Source: Lentzea fradiae (lineage in GTDB: Bacteria > Actinomycetota > Actinomycetes > Mycobacteriales > Pseudonocardiaceae). Taken from it: a stretch of 64,000 nucleotides of DNA. The DNA lies in assembly GCF_900100955.1 (NCBI RefSeq), contig NZ_FNCC01000002.1, forward strand, positions 372,001-436,000, given 5' to 3'. Made by a program: the position numbers and the translations under genes. A model generated the notes under the pieces. The model saw only the letters and a program-made list of their open reading frames with translations, searched no databases and was not told the origin of the DNA. Shown piece by piece: positions 8,176 through 17,669 of the stretch; position 1 is the stretch's first letter; each line of letters starts with the position of its first letter.

Positions 8176-9489
8176 ATGAGTGTGCTCGTAGTCGGTCTGT
8201 CGCACCGCACCGCCCCCGTACCGGTCCTCGAACGCGTCACGGTGGCCGAGCCCGACCTGCCCAAGGTCCTCGGCCAGCTGCTCGCCGCCCCCAGCGTCTC
8301 CGAGGCGATGGTCCTCTCCACCTGCAACAGGGTCGAGGTCTACGCCGTCGTCGAGTCGTTCCACGGCGGCATGTCCGAGGTCGTCGAGGTGCTGGCCCAG
8401 CACGCGCAGGTCGACCCGCAGTCGCTGTACGAGCACTTCTACGTGCACTACGCGGCCGCCGCCGTCGAGCACCTGTTCTCCGTCGCGGCCGGCCTCGACT
8501 CCATGGTCGTCGGCGAGTCCCAGATCCTCGGTCAGCTGCGCGCCGCGTACGCGGTGGCGGACGAGGCGGGCACCGTCGGCAAGACCGCCCACGAGCTCAC
8601 CCAGAACGCGCTGCGCGTCGGCAAGCGCGTGCACAGCGAGACCGGCATCGACCACGCGGGCGCGTCGGTCGTGTCCGAGGCCCTCGGCGACGCCGAGGCC
8701 GCGCTGGGCACCCTCGTCGGCAAGCGCGCGCTGCTCGTCGGCGCCGGTGCGATGGGCGGCCTGGCCGCCGCCCACCTGCGCAGGGCGGGCATCGGCGAGG
8801 TCGTCATCGCCAACCGGACGCAGGCCAACGGTGTGCGTCTCGCCACGTCGCTGAAGGCGGAGGGCGTCCCCGCGACGGCCGTCGACCTGACCGCGCTGGC
8901 CGTCGAGATCGACCTCGCGGACGTCGTCTTCGCGTGCACCGGCTCGGTCGACACGGTCGTGCACGCGGACGCGATCGGACCGCGCTCGCGCCCGCTCGTC
9001 GTCTGCGACCTCGGCCTGCCCAAGGACGTCGACCCGGCCGCGGCGCAGCTGCCGAACGTTCGTGTGGTGGACCTGGAAACGTTGCAGCGGCGCCTCTCCG
9101 ACGCCCCCGCCGGCCAGGACGCGCGGCTCGCCGCCCAGCTGGTCGCCGACGAGGTCAAGGCGTACCTCGCGACCCAGCGGTCCGCCGAGGTCACGCCGAC
9201 CGTCACGGCCCTGCGCAAGCGGGCAGCCGAGGTGGTCGACGCCGAGCTGCTCCGCCTTGATTCGCGACTTCCCGAACTGGACGCCTCGACACGCGGTGAA
9301 TTGGCCAAGACGGTGCGCCGCGTTGTAGACAAGCTCCTGCACACGCCGACCGTCCGGGTGAAGGAGCTCGCCTCCTCGCCTGGTGGGACCGGCTACGCGG
9401 AGGCTCTCCGCGAACTGTTCGGGCTCGACCCCCAGACGCCTGGGGCCGTCAGCCAGACCAAGTCTTCAGTGGATGGTGAAACGCGGTGA
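8176..9489 (+). CDS. hemA: Glutamyl-tRNA reductase
   Basis: The 437-residue first enzyme of the C5 pathway. It reduces glutamyl-tRNA(Glu) with NADPH to glutamate-1-semialdehyde, which HemL (15748) converts to 5-aminolevulinate. Family signatures are GLSHRTAPV at residues 7-15 and the catalytic cysteine C50 in [18 protein letters not shown] and the Rossmann stretch [14 protein letters not shown] follow, then a helical C-terminal dimerisation domain. It is the second gene of the rex operon and overlaps hemC by 4 bp, which suggests translational coupling. Control by Rex would couple heme supply to redox state. Length is normal for the family. Confidence 0.97.
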   Translation: MSVLVVGLSHRTAPVPVLERVTVAEPDLPKVLGQLLAAPSVSEAMVLSTCNRVEVYAVVESFHGGMSEVVEVLAQHAQVDPQSLYEHFYVHYAAAAVEHLFSVAAGLDSMVVGESQILGQLRAAYAVADEAGTVGKTAHELTQNALRVGKRVHSETGIDHAGASVVSEALGDAEAALGTLVGKRALLVGAGAMGGLAAAHLRRAGIGEVVIANRTQANGVRLATSLKAEGVPATAVDLTALAVEIDLADVVFACTGSVDTVVHADAIGPRSRPLVVCDLGLPKDVDPAAAQLPNVRVVDLETLQRRLSDAPAGQDARLAAQLVADEVKAYLATQRSAEVTPTVTALRKRAAEVVDAELLRLDSRLPELDASTRGELAKTVRRVVDKLLHTPTVRVKELASSPGGTGYAEALRELFGLDPQTPGAVSQTKSSVDGETR

Positions 9490-10421
9490 CCCGCACCCTA
9501 CGGATGGGGACCCGAGGCAGCGCTCTGGCGCTGGCGCAGACGGGAACCGTCGCCGACGCCCTCAGGGCGGCCGGCGCAGAGGTCGAGATCGTCGTCGTCA
9601 AGACGCCGGGTGACCTGTCCGACGCGCCGATCGCCCAGATCGGCATCGGCGTCTTCACGTCGGCGCTGCGCGACGCGCTCGCCAGGGGCGAGATCGACGT
9701 CGCCGTCCACTCCTACAAGGACCTCCCGACCGCACAGGACCCCCGTCTCGTGCTCGCGGCGGTGCCGCAGCGAGAGGACCCGCGCGACGCCCTGGTGGCG
9801 CGCGACGGCCTCACGCTCGGCGAGCTGCTGCCGGGGTCGAAGGTCGGCACCGGGTCCCCCCGCCGTGCCGCCCAGCTGGAGGCCCTCGGCCTCGGGCTGG
9901 ACATCGTGCCGCTGCGCGGCAACGTGGACTCCCGCATCGGCAGGGTCCGCAGTGGCGAGCTCGACGCCGTGGTGCTGGCCCGTGCCGGCATCTCGCGCCT
10001 CGGCCGCGCTGACGAGATCACCGAGACGCTGGAGCCCATCCAGATGCTTCCCGCGCCCGCCCAGGGCGCGTTGGCAGTGGAGTGCCGGGTCGGCGACGTC
10101 GACACCGAGCACCTGATCCAGTCCACTCTGGACGACTCGGCCAGCCGGGCCGCTGTGACCGCCGAGCGCGCCATGCTGGCCGCGCTCGAGGCGGGTTGCA
10201 GTGCGCCGGTCGGCGCGCTGGCCGATGTGGTGGAGGACCTCGACGACGAGGGGAAGGTCGTGTACCGGCTTTCCCTGCGCGGGGTCGCAGCGACGCCGGA
10301 GAACGACCTGCTCCGCGCGTCCGCCACCGGTGACTTGACCGAAGCTGAGGGACTCGGCCGTGCGCTGGCCGCCGAGTTGCTCGACCTCGGGGCCGCCGTG
10401 CTGAGCGGTCCAGAGGCGTAA
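9486..10421 (+). CDS. hemC: Porphobilinogen deaminase (hydroxymethylbilane synthase)
   Basis: A 311-residue cytoplasmic enzyme that polymerises four porphobilinogens into hydroxymethylbilane. The start GTG at 9486 overlaps the hemA stop (GTGA). Signatures are [13 protein letters not shown] at the N-terminus, HSYKDLPT with the substrate-binding lysine near residue 78, SPRRAAQL near 125, PAQGALAVE near 191, and the dipyrromethane cofactor cysteine C238 in [10 protein letters not shown]. All three domains are present and the length is typical. The product passes to HemD, whose gene starts 18 bp downstream. Confidence 0.97.
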   Translation: MTRTLRMGTRGSALALAQTGTVADALRAAGAEVEIVVVKTPGDLSDAPIAQIGIGVFTSALRDALARGEIDVAVHSYKDLPTAQDPRLVLAAVPQREDPRDALVARDGLTLGELLPGSKVGTGSPRRAAQLEALGLGLDIVPLRGNVDSRIGRVRSGELDAVVLARAGISRLGRADEITETLEPIQMLPAPAQGALAVECRVGDVDTEHLIQSTLDDSASRAAVTAERAMLAALEAGCSAPVGALADVVEDLDDEGKVVYRLSLRGVAATPENDLLRASATGDLTEAEGLGRALAAELLDLGAAVLSGPEA

Positions 10422-10439
10422 TCGATGGGGAGTGCCCTG

Positions 10440-11972
10440 ATGACCCGCGCACGCAAGACCCCCGGACGCATCGCCTTCGTGGGCTCCGGCCCCGGCGACA
10501 CCGGGCTGCTCACGGTCCGGGCCCACGACTTGCTCACCAGGGCTGAACTCGTGGTCACCGACCCGGACGTCCCCGCGGACGTCCTCGCGACCGTGGCCGA
10601 GGGAGTCGAGGTCCGCCCCGCTGTCGGCGAGTCCGCCGACGTGGCCAAGGACCTGGTGAACGAGGCGCGCAACGGCGCGACCGTCGTCCGCCTCGTCGCG
10701 GGTGACCCGCTGACCCTCGACGCGGTCGTCAAGGAGGCCCAGGCCGTCGCGAAGTCGGCGATCCCGTTCGACGTCGTCCCCGGCGTACCGGCCGGCACCG
10801 CCGTCCCCGCCTACGCGGGCGTGGCGCTCGGCGGTGTGCACACCGAGGTCGACGTGCGCGCGGTCAGCGACTGGGCGGGGCTTGCCGCCTCGCCCGGCAC
10901 GCTGGTGCTGCACGCGACCGGGTCGCACCTGGCCGAGGCCGCGTCCAACCTGGTCGAGAACGGTCTGGCGCCGCAGACGCCGGTCGCCGTGACCGCCGAG
11001 GGCACGGGCTTCCAGCAGCGCACCATCGACACGACGCTGGCTTCCGCGGCAGCCGACGCCGGTGAGCTGAACGGCCCGCTCGTCGTCACGGTCGGTGCCG
11101 CCGCCGCTGCCCGCTCGAAGCTCTCCTGGTGGGAGTCGCGGGCGCTGTACGGCTGGCGCGTGCTGGTCCCGCGCACCAAGGAGCAGGCGGGCGCGATGAG
11201 CGAGCGCCTGCACTCGCACGGCGCGATCTCCGTGGAGGTGCCGACCATCTCGGTCGAGCCGCCGCGCAGCCCCGCGCAGATGGAGCGCTCGGTCAAGGGC
11301 CTGGTCGACGGCCGCTACCAGTGGGTCGTCTTCACCTCGACCAACGCCGTGCGCGCCGTGTGGGAGAAGTTCCGCGAGTTCGGCCTGGACGCTCGCGCGT
11401 TCTCCGGCGTGAAGATCGCCTGCGTCGGCGAGGCCACGGCGGCGAAGGTGCGCTCGTTCGGCATCATCCCCGAGCTCGTGCCGTCCGGTGAGCAGTCGTC
11501 CGAGGGCCTCCTCAACGACTTCCCGCCCTACGACGACATCCTGGACCCGGTCGACCGCGTGCTGCTGCCGCGGGCCGACATCGCCACCGAGACGCTGGCC
11601 GCGGGCCTGCGCGAACGTGGCTGGGAGATCGACGACGTGACGGCGTACCGCACCGTGCGTGCGGCCCCGCCGCCCGCCGACACCCGCGAGATGATCAAGT
11701 CCGGCGGTTTCGACGCGGTGTGCTTCACCTCGTCCTCGACCGTGCGGAACCTGGTCGGCATCGCGGGCAAGCCGCACGCCCGCACGCTCGTCGCGTGCAT
11801 CGGCCCGCAGACCGCCGAGACGGCGCGGGAGTTCGGCCTCCGGGTCGACGTGCAGCCGGAGGAGGCGAACGTGCCCGCGCTGGTCGACGCGCTGGCAGCC
11901 CACGCCGCCCGCCTGCGCGCCGAGGGAGCCCTTCCCCCGCCCAGGAAGACCAAGCGCCTGCGCAGGAGCTAG
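10440..11972 (+). CDS. hemD: Uroporphyrinogen-III synthase fused to a degenerate SUMT-like methyltransferase domain
   Basis: A 510-residue two-domain protein. Residues 1 to about 235 follow the SAM-dependent uroporphyrinogen-III methyltransferase fold (FVGSGPGDTGLLTVRA at the start). Residues about 240-495 are uroporphyrinogen-III synthase (WRVLVPRTKEQAGAMSERL, VVFTSTNAVRAVWE, VCFTSSSTVRNLVG). The synthase half closes hydroxymethylbilane with ring D inversion. In the methyltransferase half, the usual GDPFxFGRGGE loop reads RLVAGDPLTLDAVVKEAQ and the LTHR element is missing, so methylation is doubtful. ATG 10440 is chosen because GGGGAG at 10427-10432 lies 7 nt upstream. A hairpin terminator follows at 11989. 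Confidence 0.9.
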   Translation: MTRARKTPGRIAFVGSGPGDTGLLTVRAHDLLTRAELVVTDPDVPADVLATVAEGVEVRPAVGESADVAKDLVNEARNGATVVRLVAGDPLTLDAVVKEAQAVAKSAIPFDVVPGVPAGTAVPAYAGVALGGVHTEVDVRAVSDWAGLAASPGTLVLHATGSHLAEAASNLVENGLAPQTPVAVTAEGTGFQQRTIDTTLASAAADAGELNGPLVVTVGAAAAARSKLSWWESRALYGWRVLVPRTKEQAGAMSERLHSHGAISVEVPTISVEPPRSPAQMERSVKGLVDGRYQWVVFTSTNAVRAVWEKFREFGLDARAFSGVKIACVGEATAAKVRSFGIIPELVPSGEQSSEGLLNDFPPYDDILDPVDRVLLPRADIATETLAAGLRERGWEIDDVTAYRTVRAAPPPADTREMIKSGGFDAVCFTSSSTVRNLVGIAGKPHARTLVACIGPQTAETAREFGLRVDVQPEEANVPALVDALAAHAARLRAEGALPPPRKTKRLRRS

Positions 11973-11988
11973 TCAAAACGAAGCCGTC

Positions 11989-12018
11989 GGGGCCGCTCAA
12001 GTTCCTTTGAGCGGCCCC
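11989..12018 (+). terminator. Hairpin terminator after hemD
   Basis: GGGGCCGCTCAA (11989-12000) pairs perfectly with TTGAGCGGCCCC (12007-12018) across a 6-nt loop, 16 bp after the hemD stop. There is only a weak T-rich tail. It separates the rex-hemACD unit from hemB, either ending transcription or attenuating it. Confidence 0.75.
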
Positions 12019-12047
12019 TTCGACTCTCTTCCGCTAGGGAGTCAAAG

Positions 12048-13022
12048 ATGTACCCACTTCACCGGCCGCGTCGTCTGCGCACGACGCCCGCCATGCGCCG
12101 CCTGGTCTCCGAGACCGAGGTCCGCCCGAGGCAGCTCGTCCTGCCCATGTTCGTCAAGGAAGGGCTGGCCGAGCCCGCCGAGATCGGCAGCATGCCGGGC
12201 GTCTTCCAGCACACCCGCGACTCGCTGCGCAAAGCCGCCGTCGAGGCCGTGCAGGCGGGTGTCGGCGGCATCATGCTGTTCGGCGTGCCCGCCGAGCGCG
12301 ACGCCGTCGGCTCCGGTGCCACCGACCCGGACGGCATCCTCAACGCCGCGCTGGGCGACCTGCGCTCCGAGCTCGGCGACAGCACCGTCCTGATGTCGGA
12401 CTGCTGCCTCGACGAGTTCACCGACCACGGCCACTGCGGCGTGCTCGCCGCGGACGGCACCGTCGACAACGACGCGACGCTGGAGGTCTACGGCGAGATG
12501 GCCGTGGCCCAGGCTCGTGCCGGTGCCCACGTCGTCGGTCCCAGCGGCATGATGGACGGCCAGATCGCGTTCATCCGCAACGCGCTCGACCAGGCGGGGC
12601 TCAGCGACACCGGCATCCTCGCCTACTCGGCGAAGTACGCGTCGGCGTTCTACGGGCCGTTCCGCGACGCCGTGGAGTCGCAGCTCGCCGGTGACCGCAA
12701 GACCTACCAGCAGGACCCGGCGAACGCCCGCGAGGCCGTCCGCGAGGTGCAGCTGGACCTCGCAGAGGGCGCGGACATGGTCATGGTCAAGCCCGCCCTG
12801 CTGTACCTGGACGTGCTGCGCTCGGTCGCCGAGATCTCGGACGTGCCGGTCGCCGCGTACCAGATCTCCGGCGAGTACGCGATGATCGAGGCCGCCGCCC
12901 GCAACGGCTGGATCGACCGCGAGCGCTCCATCCTGGAGTCGCTCACGTCCATCCGCCGCGCCGGTGCGGACGTCGTGCTGACGTACTGGGCAGTGGAAGC
13001 CGCCCGGTGGCTGGACCGGTAG
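12048..13022 (+). CDS. hemB: Delta-aminolevulinic acid dehydratase (porphobilinogen synthase)
   Basis: A 324-residue enzyme that joins two 5-aminolevulinates into porphobilinogen. The two active-site lysines are K196 ([14 protein letters not shown]) and K248 ([10 protein letters not shown]). The metal site reads [15 protein letters not shown], with C120 and C130 present but aspartate at the position of the middle zinc cysteine of enteric HemB. This is a mixed Cys/Asp site that I also associate with other actinobacteria. The N-terminal arm [15 protein letters not shown] is typical of the octameric enzyme. The start lies 29 bp after the terminator hairpin and the 3' end overlaps the next gene by 16 bp. 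Confidence 0.97.
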   Translation: MYPLHRPRRLRTTPAMRRLVSETEVRPRQLVLPMFVKEGLAEPAEIGSMPGVFQHTRDSLRKAAVEAVQAGVGGIMLFGVPAERDAVGSGATDPDGILNAALGDLRSELGDSTVLMSDCCLDEFTDHGHCGVLAADGTVDNDATLEVYGEMAVAQARAGAHVVGPSGMMDGQIAFIRNALDQAGLSDTGILAYSAKYASAFYGPFRDAVESQLAGDRKTYQQDPANAREAVREVQLDLAEGADMVMVKPALLYLDVLRSVAEISDVPVAAYQISGEYAMIEAAARNGWIDRERSILESLTSIRRAGADVVLTYWAVEAARWLDR

Positions 13023-13507
13023 CTCCCCGCCTGGTCGAGGTGGCGCGCTGGTTGTGGATCTCCAGCGCCTGCATCGGCATGGTGCGGTTCGTCGCGCAGC
13101 TCTTCGACCGCGAGATGCTCGTGGCCGAGGCGCGCAGGCAGAACCCGGAACTCGGCCAGGACCAGATCGACGCGGGCGTGAACGGCGGCATCCTCTTCGG
13201 ACTGCTGATCGCCACCGCGGTCCTGCTCGCCTACACGCGGCTGGCGAACGCCATGGCGCGCGGGCGGAACTGGGCGCGGATCGTGCTCACGGTGCTGGGC
13301 GCCGCGTCCGTCGCGTACGGACTGTTCCGGCTCGTCGCGTGGGCCAGTGGCGCGGCGGAGTCCGTCGGTGTCGAGATGACCGGCACCGACCTGGGCGTCA
13401 CGTTCGTCACGACGGTGCTGGAGGCGTCGGCGGTCGTGCTGATGTGGCGGGTGTCCGCGCACTTCAGGAGGAGCGTCGCGGTGGACAGCGCCACCCCGCG
13501 CACCTAG
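13007..13507 (+). CDS. Four-pass membrane protein, first of a paralogous set
   Basis: A 166-residue protein of unrecognised family. Hydrophobic segments lie near residues 10-30, 58-80, 88-112 and 130-150. Segments two and three are joined by the basic motif [13 protein letters not shown], which recurs in the proteins at 13955 and 14350. A charged loop of about 30 residues ([17 protein letters not shown]) follows the first segment. GTG 13007 is inside the end of hemB (16-bp overlap), suggesting coupling. The function is unknown; the position between hemB and hemL may hint at a link to heme or respiration but does not show one. Confidence 0.65.
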   Translation: MAGPVAPRLVEVARWLWISSACIGMVRFVAQLFDREMLVAEARRQNPELGQDQIDAGVNGGILFGLLIATAVLLAYTRLANAMARGRNWARIVLTVLGAASVAYGLFRLVAWASGAAESVGVEMTGTDLGVTFVTTVLEASAVVLMWRVSAHFRRSVAVDSATPRT

Positions 13508-13517
13508 GTTCTCGGGC

Positions 13518-13958
13518 GTGACGTCTCCGAAGGAACCGGGCACTCCGGGCACCATCACCGCCGGCTACTGGCTCGTGGTCACCGGTGTGGCGCTCAGCGT
13601 GCTGGCCGCGTTCTACGTGCTGCTGAACAAGCAGGTGCTGGTCGACGCGGCCGTGCAGGGCAACAGCGACCGGAACATCACCCGCGACATGATCGCCTCG
13701 ACGGTCAACGGGCTGGTGATCATCTCGCTGGTCGTGACGGTGGTGCTGGCGGGGCTCGCCGTGTGGTTCGCGGGCAAGGTCCGCGGCGGGCTGCGCAAGA
13801 GCCGCACCGGCCTGCTGATCACGCTGCTGATCGGCCTGTTCTTCCAGATGATCACGAACACCCTCGGTGTCGTGGCGGTGCTGGTCGCCGTCGCGGGCGT
13901 CGTGCTGTTCTTCTTCCGGCAGTCGAGCGAGTACCTGGCCGAACGCGAGAAGCTGTGA
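13518..13958 (+). CDS. Four-pass membrane protein, second of the paralogous set
   Basis: A 146-residue hydrophobic protein starting at GTG 13518, 10 bp after the previous stop. It has the same plan as its neighbours: a first segment (YWLVVTGVALSVLAAFYVLL), a loop of about 30 residues, a second segment, then a basic turn. The turn reads GGLRKSRTGLLITLL and has lost the WAR core seen in the other three copies. Its stop overlaps the next start (GTGA). No family name can be given. The tail FRQSSEYLAEREKL is charged and probably cytoplasmic. Confidence 0.65.
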   Translation: MTSPKEPGTPGTITAGYWLVVTGVALSVLAAFYVLLNKQVLVDAAVQGNSDRNITRDMIASTVNGLVIISLVVTVVLAGLAVWFAGKVRGGLRKSRTGLLITLLIGLFFQMITNTLGVVAVLVAVAGVVLFFFRQSSEYLAEREKL

Positions 13959-14353
13959 ACGACGCACCCCGGCCGGTCCGCGTCGCGGTCGGCCTGTGGC
14001 TCGCGACCGCCGTCTTCGTCCTGTTCACGACGGCGGGCCTGTGGTTCCAGCGCGGTGAGATCGAACGGCTCAGCGGACGCTCCTCCGGCGACGTGACGGA
14101 CTTCCTCCTCGCGCTCAGCGTCGTCGGGGTGCTCTTCGCGGCGCTGTACGGCTGGCTCACCCGCCTGTTCCTGAAGAGGAGGAACTGGGCGCGGGTGGCG
14201 CTGTCGGTCGTCGCCGTCGCGCACATGCTGTGGCTGCTCGTCGTCGGCGTCAGCGCGGCGAACCTGGTCACGCTTCTGCTCATCTGCGTCGCGATCGTGT
14301 TCACGTGGCAGCGCGCTGCGGCACAGTGGACGGAGGAGGTGCGTGAGCAGTGA
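13955..14353 (+). CDS. Four-pass membrane protein, third of the paralogous set
   Basis: A 132-residue protein from GTG 13955, overlapping the upstream stop and the downstream start by 4 bp each. The hydrophobic segments are VGLWLATAVFVLFTTAGLWF, LLALSVVGVLFAALYGWL, VALSVVAVAHMLWLLVVGV and LVTLLLICVAIVFTW. The motif KRRNWARVALSVVAV matches [13 protein letters not shown] of the first paralogue. The loop between segments one and two carries a charged ERLSGRSSGDVTDF stretch. Its function is unrecognised. The overlaps suggest that the paralogues are made in fixed ratio, possibly as a complex. Confidence 0.65.
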   Translation: MNDAPRPVRVAVGLWLATAVFVLFTTAGLWFQRGEIERLSGRSSGDVTDFLLALSVVGVLFAALYGWLTRLFLKRRNWARVALSVVAVAHMLWLLVVGVSAANLVTLLLICVAIVFTWQRAAAQWTEEVREQ

Positions 14354-14961
14354 GCCAACCGCGGGACCCCTGGTCCACCCCGGACGACGTGCAGTGGCAG
14401 AACCCGGCGGGGCCGTACCCGGCGCCGCCGCAGCCGGGCGGCCACTACCAGGTGAACCAGGTCGGCCAGGCGAGCTTCGCCATGACGCCGCTGCGGCCGG
14501 TGGCGCCGCAGGAGCTGGCGCCCGACCGGCCGCCCACGGTCACCGCCGCGACGTGGATCTGGATCGCCGGCGCGGTGCTGTCGGTGGCGCTGCTGCCGGT
14601 GCTGTTCCTCACCAACTCCGAGTACCTCATCGGCCAGGAGGACGTCGTCTCGCAGCGGAGGCAGGCGGCAGGCGAGTTCGGCGTGCGGGCGCTGGCGATG
14701 ATGTCCGGGTTCGGGATGCTGATCGCCGCCGCGCCGTACATCGCGTTCGCGATCGTCCTGCGCAACGGGCAGAGCTGGGCGCGGATCCTGCTCACGATCC
14801 TCGCCGTGCTCGGCGCCCTGTCGATGTTCGTGATCCTGTCCTTCGCGCTCGCGGCGCAGGTGTGGCAGCCCGCCGTGGCGATGGGCGTCGTCGTCATCGG
14901 GCTGACCGTGGCCGCCGTGGTGCTGCAGTTCCTGCCGCCCTCGAACAGGTTCGTCCACTAG
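14350..14961 (+). CDS. Four-pass membrane protein with proline-rich N-terminus, fourth paralogue
   Basis: A 203-residue protein from GTG 14350. Residues 1-60 are a Pro/Gln-rich, probably cytoplasmic tail (GPYPAPPQPGGHYQ) that the other three lack. Four hydrophobic segments follow, with the linking motif GQSWARILLTILAVLG, clearly the same element as in the first and third copies. The loop after segment one holds SEYLIGQEDVVSQRR. It overlaps the previous gene by 4 bp and the next start by 1 bp. Its function is unknown. The shared architecture of four adjacent genes points to local duplication. Confidence 0.65.
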   Translation: MSQPRDPWSTPDDVQWQNPAGPYPAPPQPGGHYQVNQVGQASFAMTPLRPVAPQELAPDRPPTVTAATWIWIAGAVLSVALLPVLFLTNSEYLIGQEDVVSQRRQAAGEFGVRALAMMSGFGMLIAAAPYIAFAIVLRNGQSWARILLTILAVLGALSMFVILSFALAAQVWQPAVAMGVVVIGLTVAAVVLQFLPPSNRFVH

Positions 14962-15380
14962 TGCTGTACCGGGAGCCGGGCGGCAGCTGGTGGCCGCTGC
15001 TGTGGGGCCCCGCGTTCGCGGTGGCCGGGTACCTCGTCGAGCTCCTCACCGGACCGGCGTCGGTGGCGCTGTGGACGATCGCAGGGCTCGGGCTGACCCT
15101 CGGAGCGGTGCTGTGGGTGTACGGCAGGGCCAAGACCGGCACCGTCGCGCTCACGGCCGAGGAGGCGCAGTTCGGGCGGGAGAAGGTGCCGGTCGCGATG
15201 ATCGACGGGTTCCGCGACGTCGGGGCACCGGCCGGTGCGCGGGTGCTCGGCGGCGGCTGGTCGGTCCCCAAGGGGACGACGGCCGTGCCGCTGCGGCTGC
15301 TCGACGGCACGGTGGTGCTCGGCTGGGCGCGTGATCCGGAAGCCTTGCTCGCGGCGCTGCGGCGGGTCGTGAGAGGGTGA
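14961..15380 (+). CDS. Small two-pass membrane protein, DUF3093-like
   Basis: A 139-residue protein with two adjacent hydrophobic helices (about 9-28 and 32-52) followed by a beta-rich soluble domain (EKVPVAMIDGFRDVG, GTTAVPLRLLDGTVVLGWA). This layout recalls DUF3093 membrane proteins, but the match is by eye only. GTG 14961 overlaps the previous stop by 1 bp, and the stop overlaps the next start by 4 bp, so it belongs to the hemB-hemL operon. The soluble domain ends in a helix ([15 protein letters not shown]). Confidence 0.55.
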   Translation: MLYREPGGSWWPLLWGPAFAVAGYLVELLTGPASVALWTIAGLGLTLGAVLWVYGRAKTGTVALTAEEAQFGREKVPVAMIDGFRDVGAPAGARVLGGGWSVPKGTTAVPLRLLDGTVVLGWARDPEALLAALRRVVRG

Positions 15381-15736
15381 GCGACGTGACAGAGGCCGTG
15401 ACCGAGCCGGAGACCGTCGTGGAGGAGCCCGCACCGGCCGCACCCGCCGGACAGGGGTTGCACCAGCCCCAGCGGTGGGTCGTCGCCGCGGGCGAGGCCG
15501 TCGCCGTCGTGCTGCTCGTCGTCGCTGCGGTGTGGTGCTGGAACCGCGGCGTCGTGCCGCTGGAGTACCCGGCCGAGGGCCGTGAACCGCTCGTCTCCAC
15601 CCGCCTGCACGGCAACTGGCTGGGCACGGCCGCCGCGTCGCTCACGCTCGCCGTGGTGCTCGCCATCGACGCCGTGAGGCAGGTCATGCTGGCCCTGCGC
15701 ACCCGGCCGGAGGCAGCCGCTCAGCCCGGCATGTGA
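15377..15736 (+). CDS. Small two-pass membrane protein of unknown function
   Basis: A 119-residue protein. An acidic, Pro/Ala-rich N-terminus of about 32 residues precedes two hydrophobic segments ([22 protein letters not shown] and [20 protein letters not shown]), with a loop between them that contains [12 protein letters not shown]. The start GTG 15377 overlaps the upstream stop. It is the last of six small membrane proteins between hemB and hemL. I recognise no family. The loop of about 30 residues would face outside if the N-terminus is cytoplasmic. Confidence 0.55.
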   Translation: MSDVTEAVTEPETVVEEPAPAAPAGQGLHQPQRWVVAAGEAVAVVLLVVAAVWCWNRGVVPLEYPAEGREPLVSTRLHGNWLGTAAASLTLAVVLAIDAVRQVMLALRTRPEAAAQPGM

Positions 15737-15747
15737 GACTGGGGCAC

Positions 15748-17043
15748 GTGACTGCGAGTCGATCCCAGGCCCTGTTCGAGCGCGCGTCGACGCTGACCCC
15801 CGGCGGGGTCAACTCTCCGGTGCGGGCGTTCCACTCCGTCGGCGGCACCCCGCGCTTCATGGTGCGCGGCGAGGGCCCCCACCTGTGGGACGCGGACGGC
15901 AACCGGTACGTCGACCTGGTCTCCTCGTGGGGCCCCATGATCCTCGGGCACGCCCACCCCGCCGTCGTCGAGGCGGTGCGGCAGGCGGCCGTGCACGGCC
16001 TGTCGTTCGGCACGCCGACCGAGGGGGAGGTCGACCTCGCGGCCGAGATCGTCGACCGCGTCGAGCCCGTCCGTCAGGTCCGCCTGGTCAACTCGGGCAC
16101 CGAGGCCACCATGAGCGCCATCCGCCTCGCCCGCGGCTTCACCGAACGACGCAAGGTCATCAAGTTCGCCGGCTGCTACCACGGCCACGTCGACGCGCTG
16201 CTCGCCCAGGCGGGCTCCGGTGTCGCGACGCTCGGCCTCCCGACCTCGCCCGGCGTCACGGGCGCCCAGGCCGCGGACACGCTCGTCCTGCCGTACAACG
16301 ACATCGAGGCCGTGCGCGCCGCGTTCGCCGAGAACCCCGGCGAGATCGCGTGCGTCATCACCGAGGCCGCCGCGGGCAACATGGGCGCCGTCGCCCCGCT
16401 GCCCGACTTCAACCAGGGCCTGCGCGACCTCTGCGACGCCGAGGGCGCGCTGCTGATCATGGACGAGGTCATGACCGGCTTCCGCGTCTCGCGCGCCGGC
16501 TGGTTCGGCCTGGAGCGCGTCAAGGGCGACCTGTACACGTTCGGCAAGGTCATGTCCGGCGGCCTGCCCGCGGCGGCGTTCGGCGGCCGTGCGGACGTGA
16601 TGGCCAAGCTCGCGCCGTCCGGCCCCGTCTACCAGGCGGGCACGCTGTCCGGTAACCCCGTCGCCGTCGCCGCCGGTCTCGCGACGCTGCGCGCGGCCGA
16701 CGACGACGTCTACACGGCGCTCAACCGCAACGCCACGCGGCTGGGCGCGCTGTTCACCGCGGCGCTGACCGAGGCCGGTGTCGAGCACCGCGTTCAGTTC
16801 GCCGGGAACCTCGTGAGCGTGTTCTTCGGTTCTTCGGAGGTGAAGGACTACGCGGGTGCGCAGGCGTGCGAGACGTGGCGCTTCCCGCCGTTCTTCCACG
16901 CGCTGCTCGAACGAGGTGTCTACGCCCCGCCGTCGGCGTTCGAAGCGTGGTTCGTGAACGCTGCCATGGGTGAAGAGGAGTTCGCCGTGATCGCCGACGC
17001 GCTGCCGCACGCGGCTCGCGCCGCCAAGGAGGCCCGCCAGTGA
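15748..17043 (+). CDS. hemL: Glutamate-1-semialdehyde 2,1-aminomutase
   Basis: A 431-residue PLP enzyme that isomerises glutamate-1-semialdehyde, the HemA product, to 5-aminolevulinate. Signatures are [13 protein letters not shown] at the N-terminus, [14 protein letters not shown], the cofactor aspartate region [10 protein letters not shown], and the PLP lysine in [20 protein letters not shown] 15748 gives the usual family start ([12 protein letters not shown]). GTG 15733, which overlaps the upstream stop by 4 bp, is an equally legal start adding five residues. The stop overlaps the phosphatase gene by 4 bp, so hemL leads into the cytochrome c maturation genes. Confidence 0.95.
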   Translation: MTASRSQALFERASTLTPGGVNSPVRAFHSVGGTPRFMVRGEGPHLWDADGNRYVDLVSSWGPMILGHAHPAVVEAVRQAAVHGLSFGTPTEGEVDLAAEIVDRVEPVRQVRLVNSGTEATMSAIRLARGFTERRKVIKFAGCYHGHVDALLAQAGSGVATLGLPTSPGVTGAQAADTLVLPYNDIEAVRAAFAENPGEIACVITEAAAGNMGAVAPLPDFNQGLRDLCDAEGALLIMDEVMTGFRVSRAGWFGLERVKGDLYTFGKVMSGGLPAAAFGGRADVMAKLAPSGPVYQAGTLSGNPVAVAAGLATLRAADDDVYTALNRNATRLGALFTAALTEAGVEHRVQFAGNLVSVFFGSSEVKDYAGAQACETWRFPPFFHALLERGVYAPPSAFEAWFVNAAMGEEEFAVIADALPHAARAAKEARQ

Positions 17044-17669
17044 CCCGCACCGTCGTCCACCTGCTCCGCCACGGCGAGGTGCACAACCCGACCGGCATCC
17101 TCTACGGCCGCATCCCCGGCTTCAAGCTGTCCGAACGCGGCCAGAAGCAGGCGCTGACCGTCGCCGAGCACCTCGCCGACCACGACATCGTGCACGTCGT
17201 CGCGTCCCCGCTGGAGCGCGCGCAGCAGACCGCGTCGCCCATCGCCGACTCGCACCGCCTGGAGCTGGCGACCGACGAGCGGCTGATCGAGGCGGACAAC
17301 CAGTTCGAGGGCCTGAAGGTCGCGGTCGGCGACGGCGCCCTGCGGTCCCCGCAGCACTGGTCGAAGCTCACCAACCCGTTCAAGCCGTCGTGGGGCGAGC
17401 CGTACATCGAGATCGCCCACCGGATGCTCGGCGCCGTCCAGAAGGCCCGCGCCGCCGCCGAGGGGCACGAGGCTGTCTGCGTGTCGCACCAGCTGCCGAT
17501 CTGGACGGTCCGCCGGTTCCTGGAAGGCAAGCGCATGTGGCACGACCCGCGCCGCCGCGAGTGCTCGCTGGCCTCGCTCACCTCGCTGATCTTCGACGGC
17601 GAGCAGCTGGTCCGGATCTCCTACTCCGAGCCCGTCGGCGTCACGAACCCCAGGGTGACCGGCGCATGA
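17040..17669 (+). CDS. Histidine phosphatase family protein (phosphoglycerate-mutase-like)
   Basis: A 209-residue cytoplasmic phosphatase. The phospho-accepting histidine is in [10 protein letters not shown] near residue 10, the second motif is [14 protein letters not shown] near 60, an acidic general acid lies in [10 protein letters not shown] near 87, and the second catalytic histidine is in [10 protein letters not shown] near 150. The substrate is unknown; although the fold is GpmB-like, position argues against a glycolytic role. A gene of this type lies between hemL and the thioredoxin gene in mycobacteria as well, by my recollection. GTG 17040 overlaps the hemL stop and the stop overlaps the next start. 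Confidence 0.88.
   Translation: MTRTVVHLLRHGEVHNPTGILYGRIPGFKLSERGQKQALTVAEHLADHDIVHVVASPLERAQQTASPIADSHRLELATDERLIEADNQFEGLKVAVGDGALRSPQHWSKLTNPFKPSWGEPYIEIAHRMLGAVQKARAAAEGHEAVCVSHQLPIWTVRRFLEGKRMWHDPRRRECSLASLTSLIFDGEQLVRISYSEPVGVTNPRVTGA

Noticed and set aside
9498..11903. An 801-residue open frame on the minus strand across hemC-hemD
   Set aside because: Antisense shadow of well-supported heme genes; composition is His/Arg/Gly-rich with no recognisable fold.
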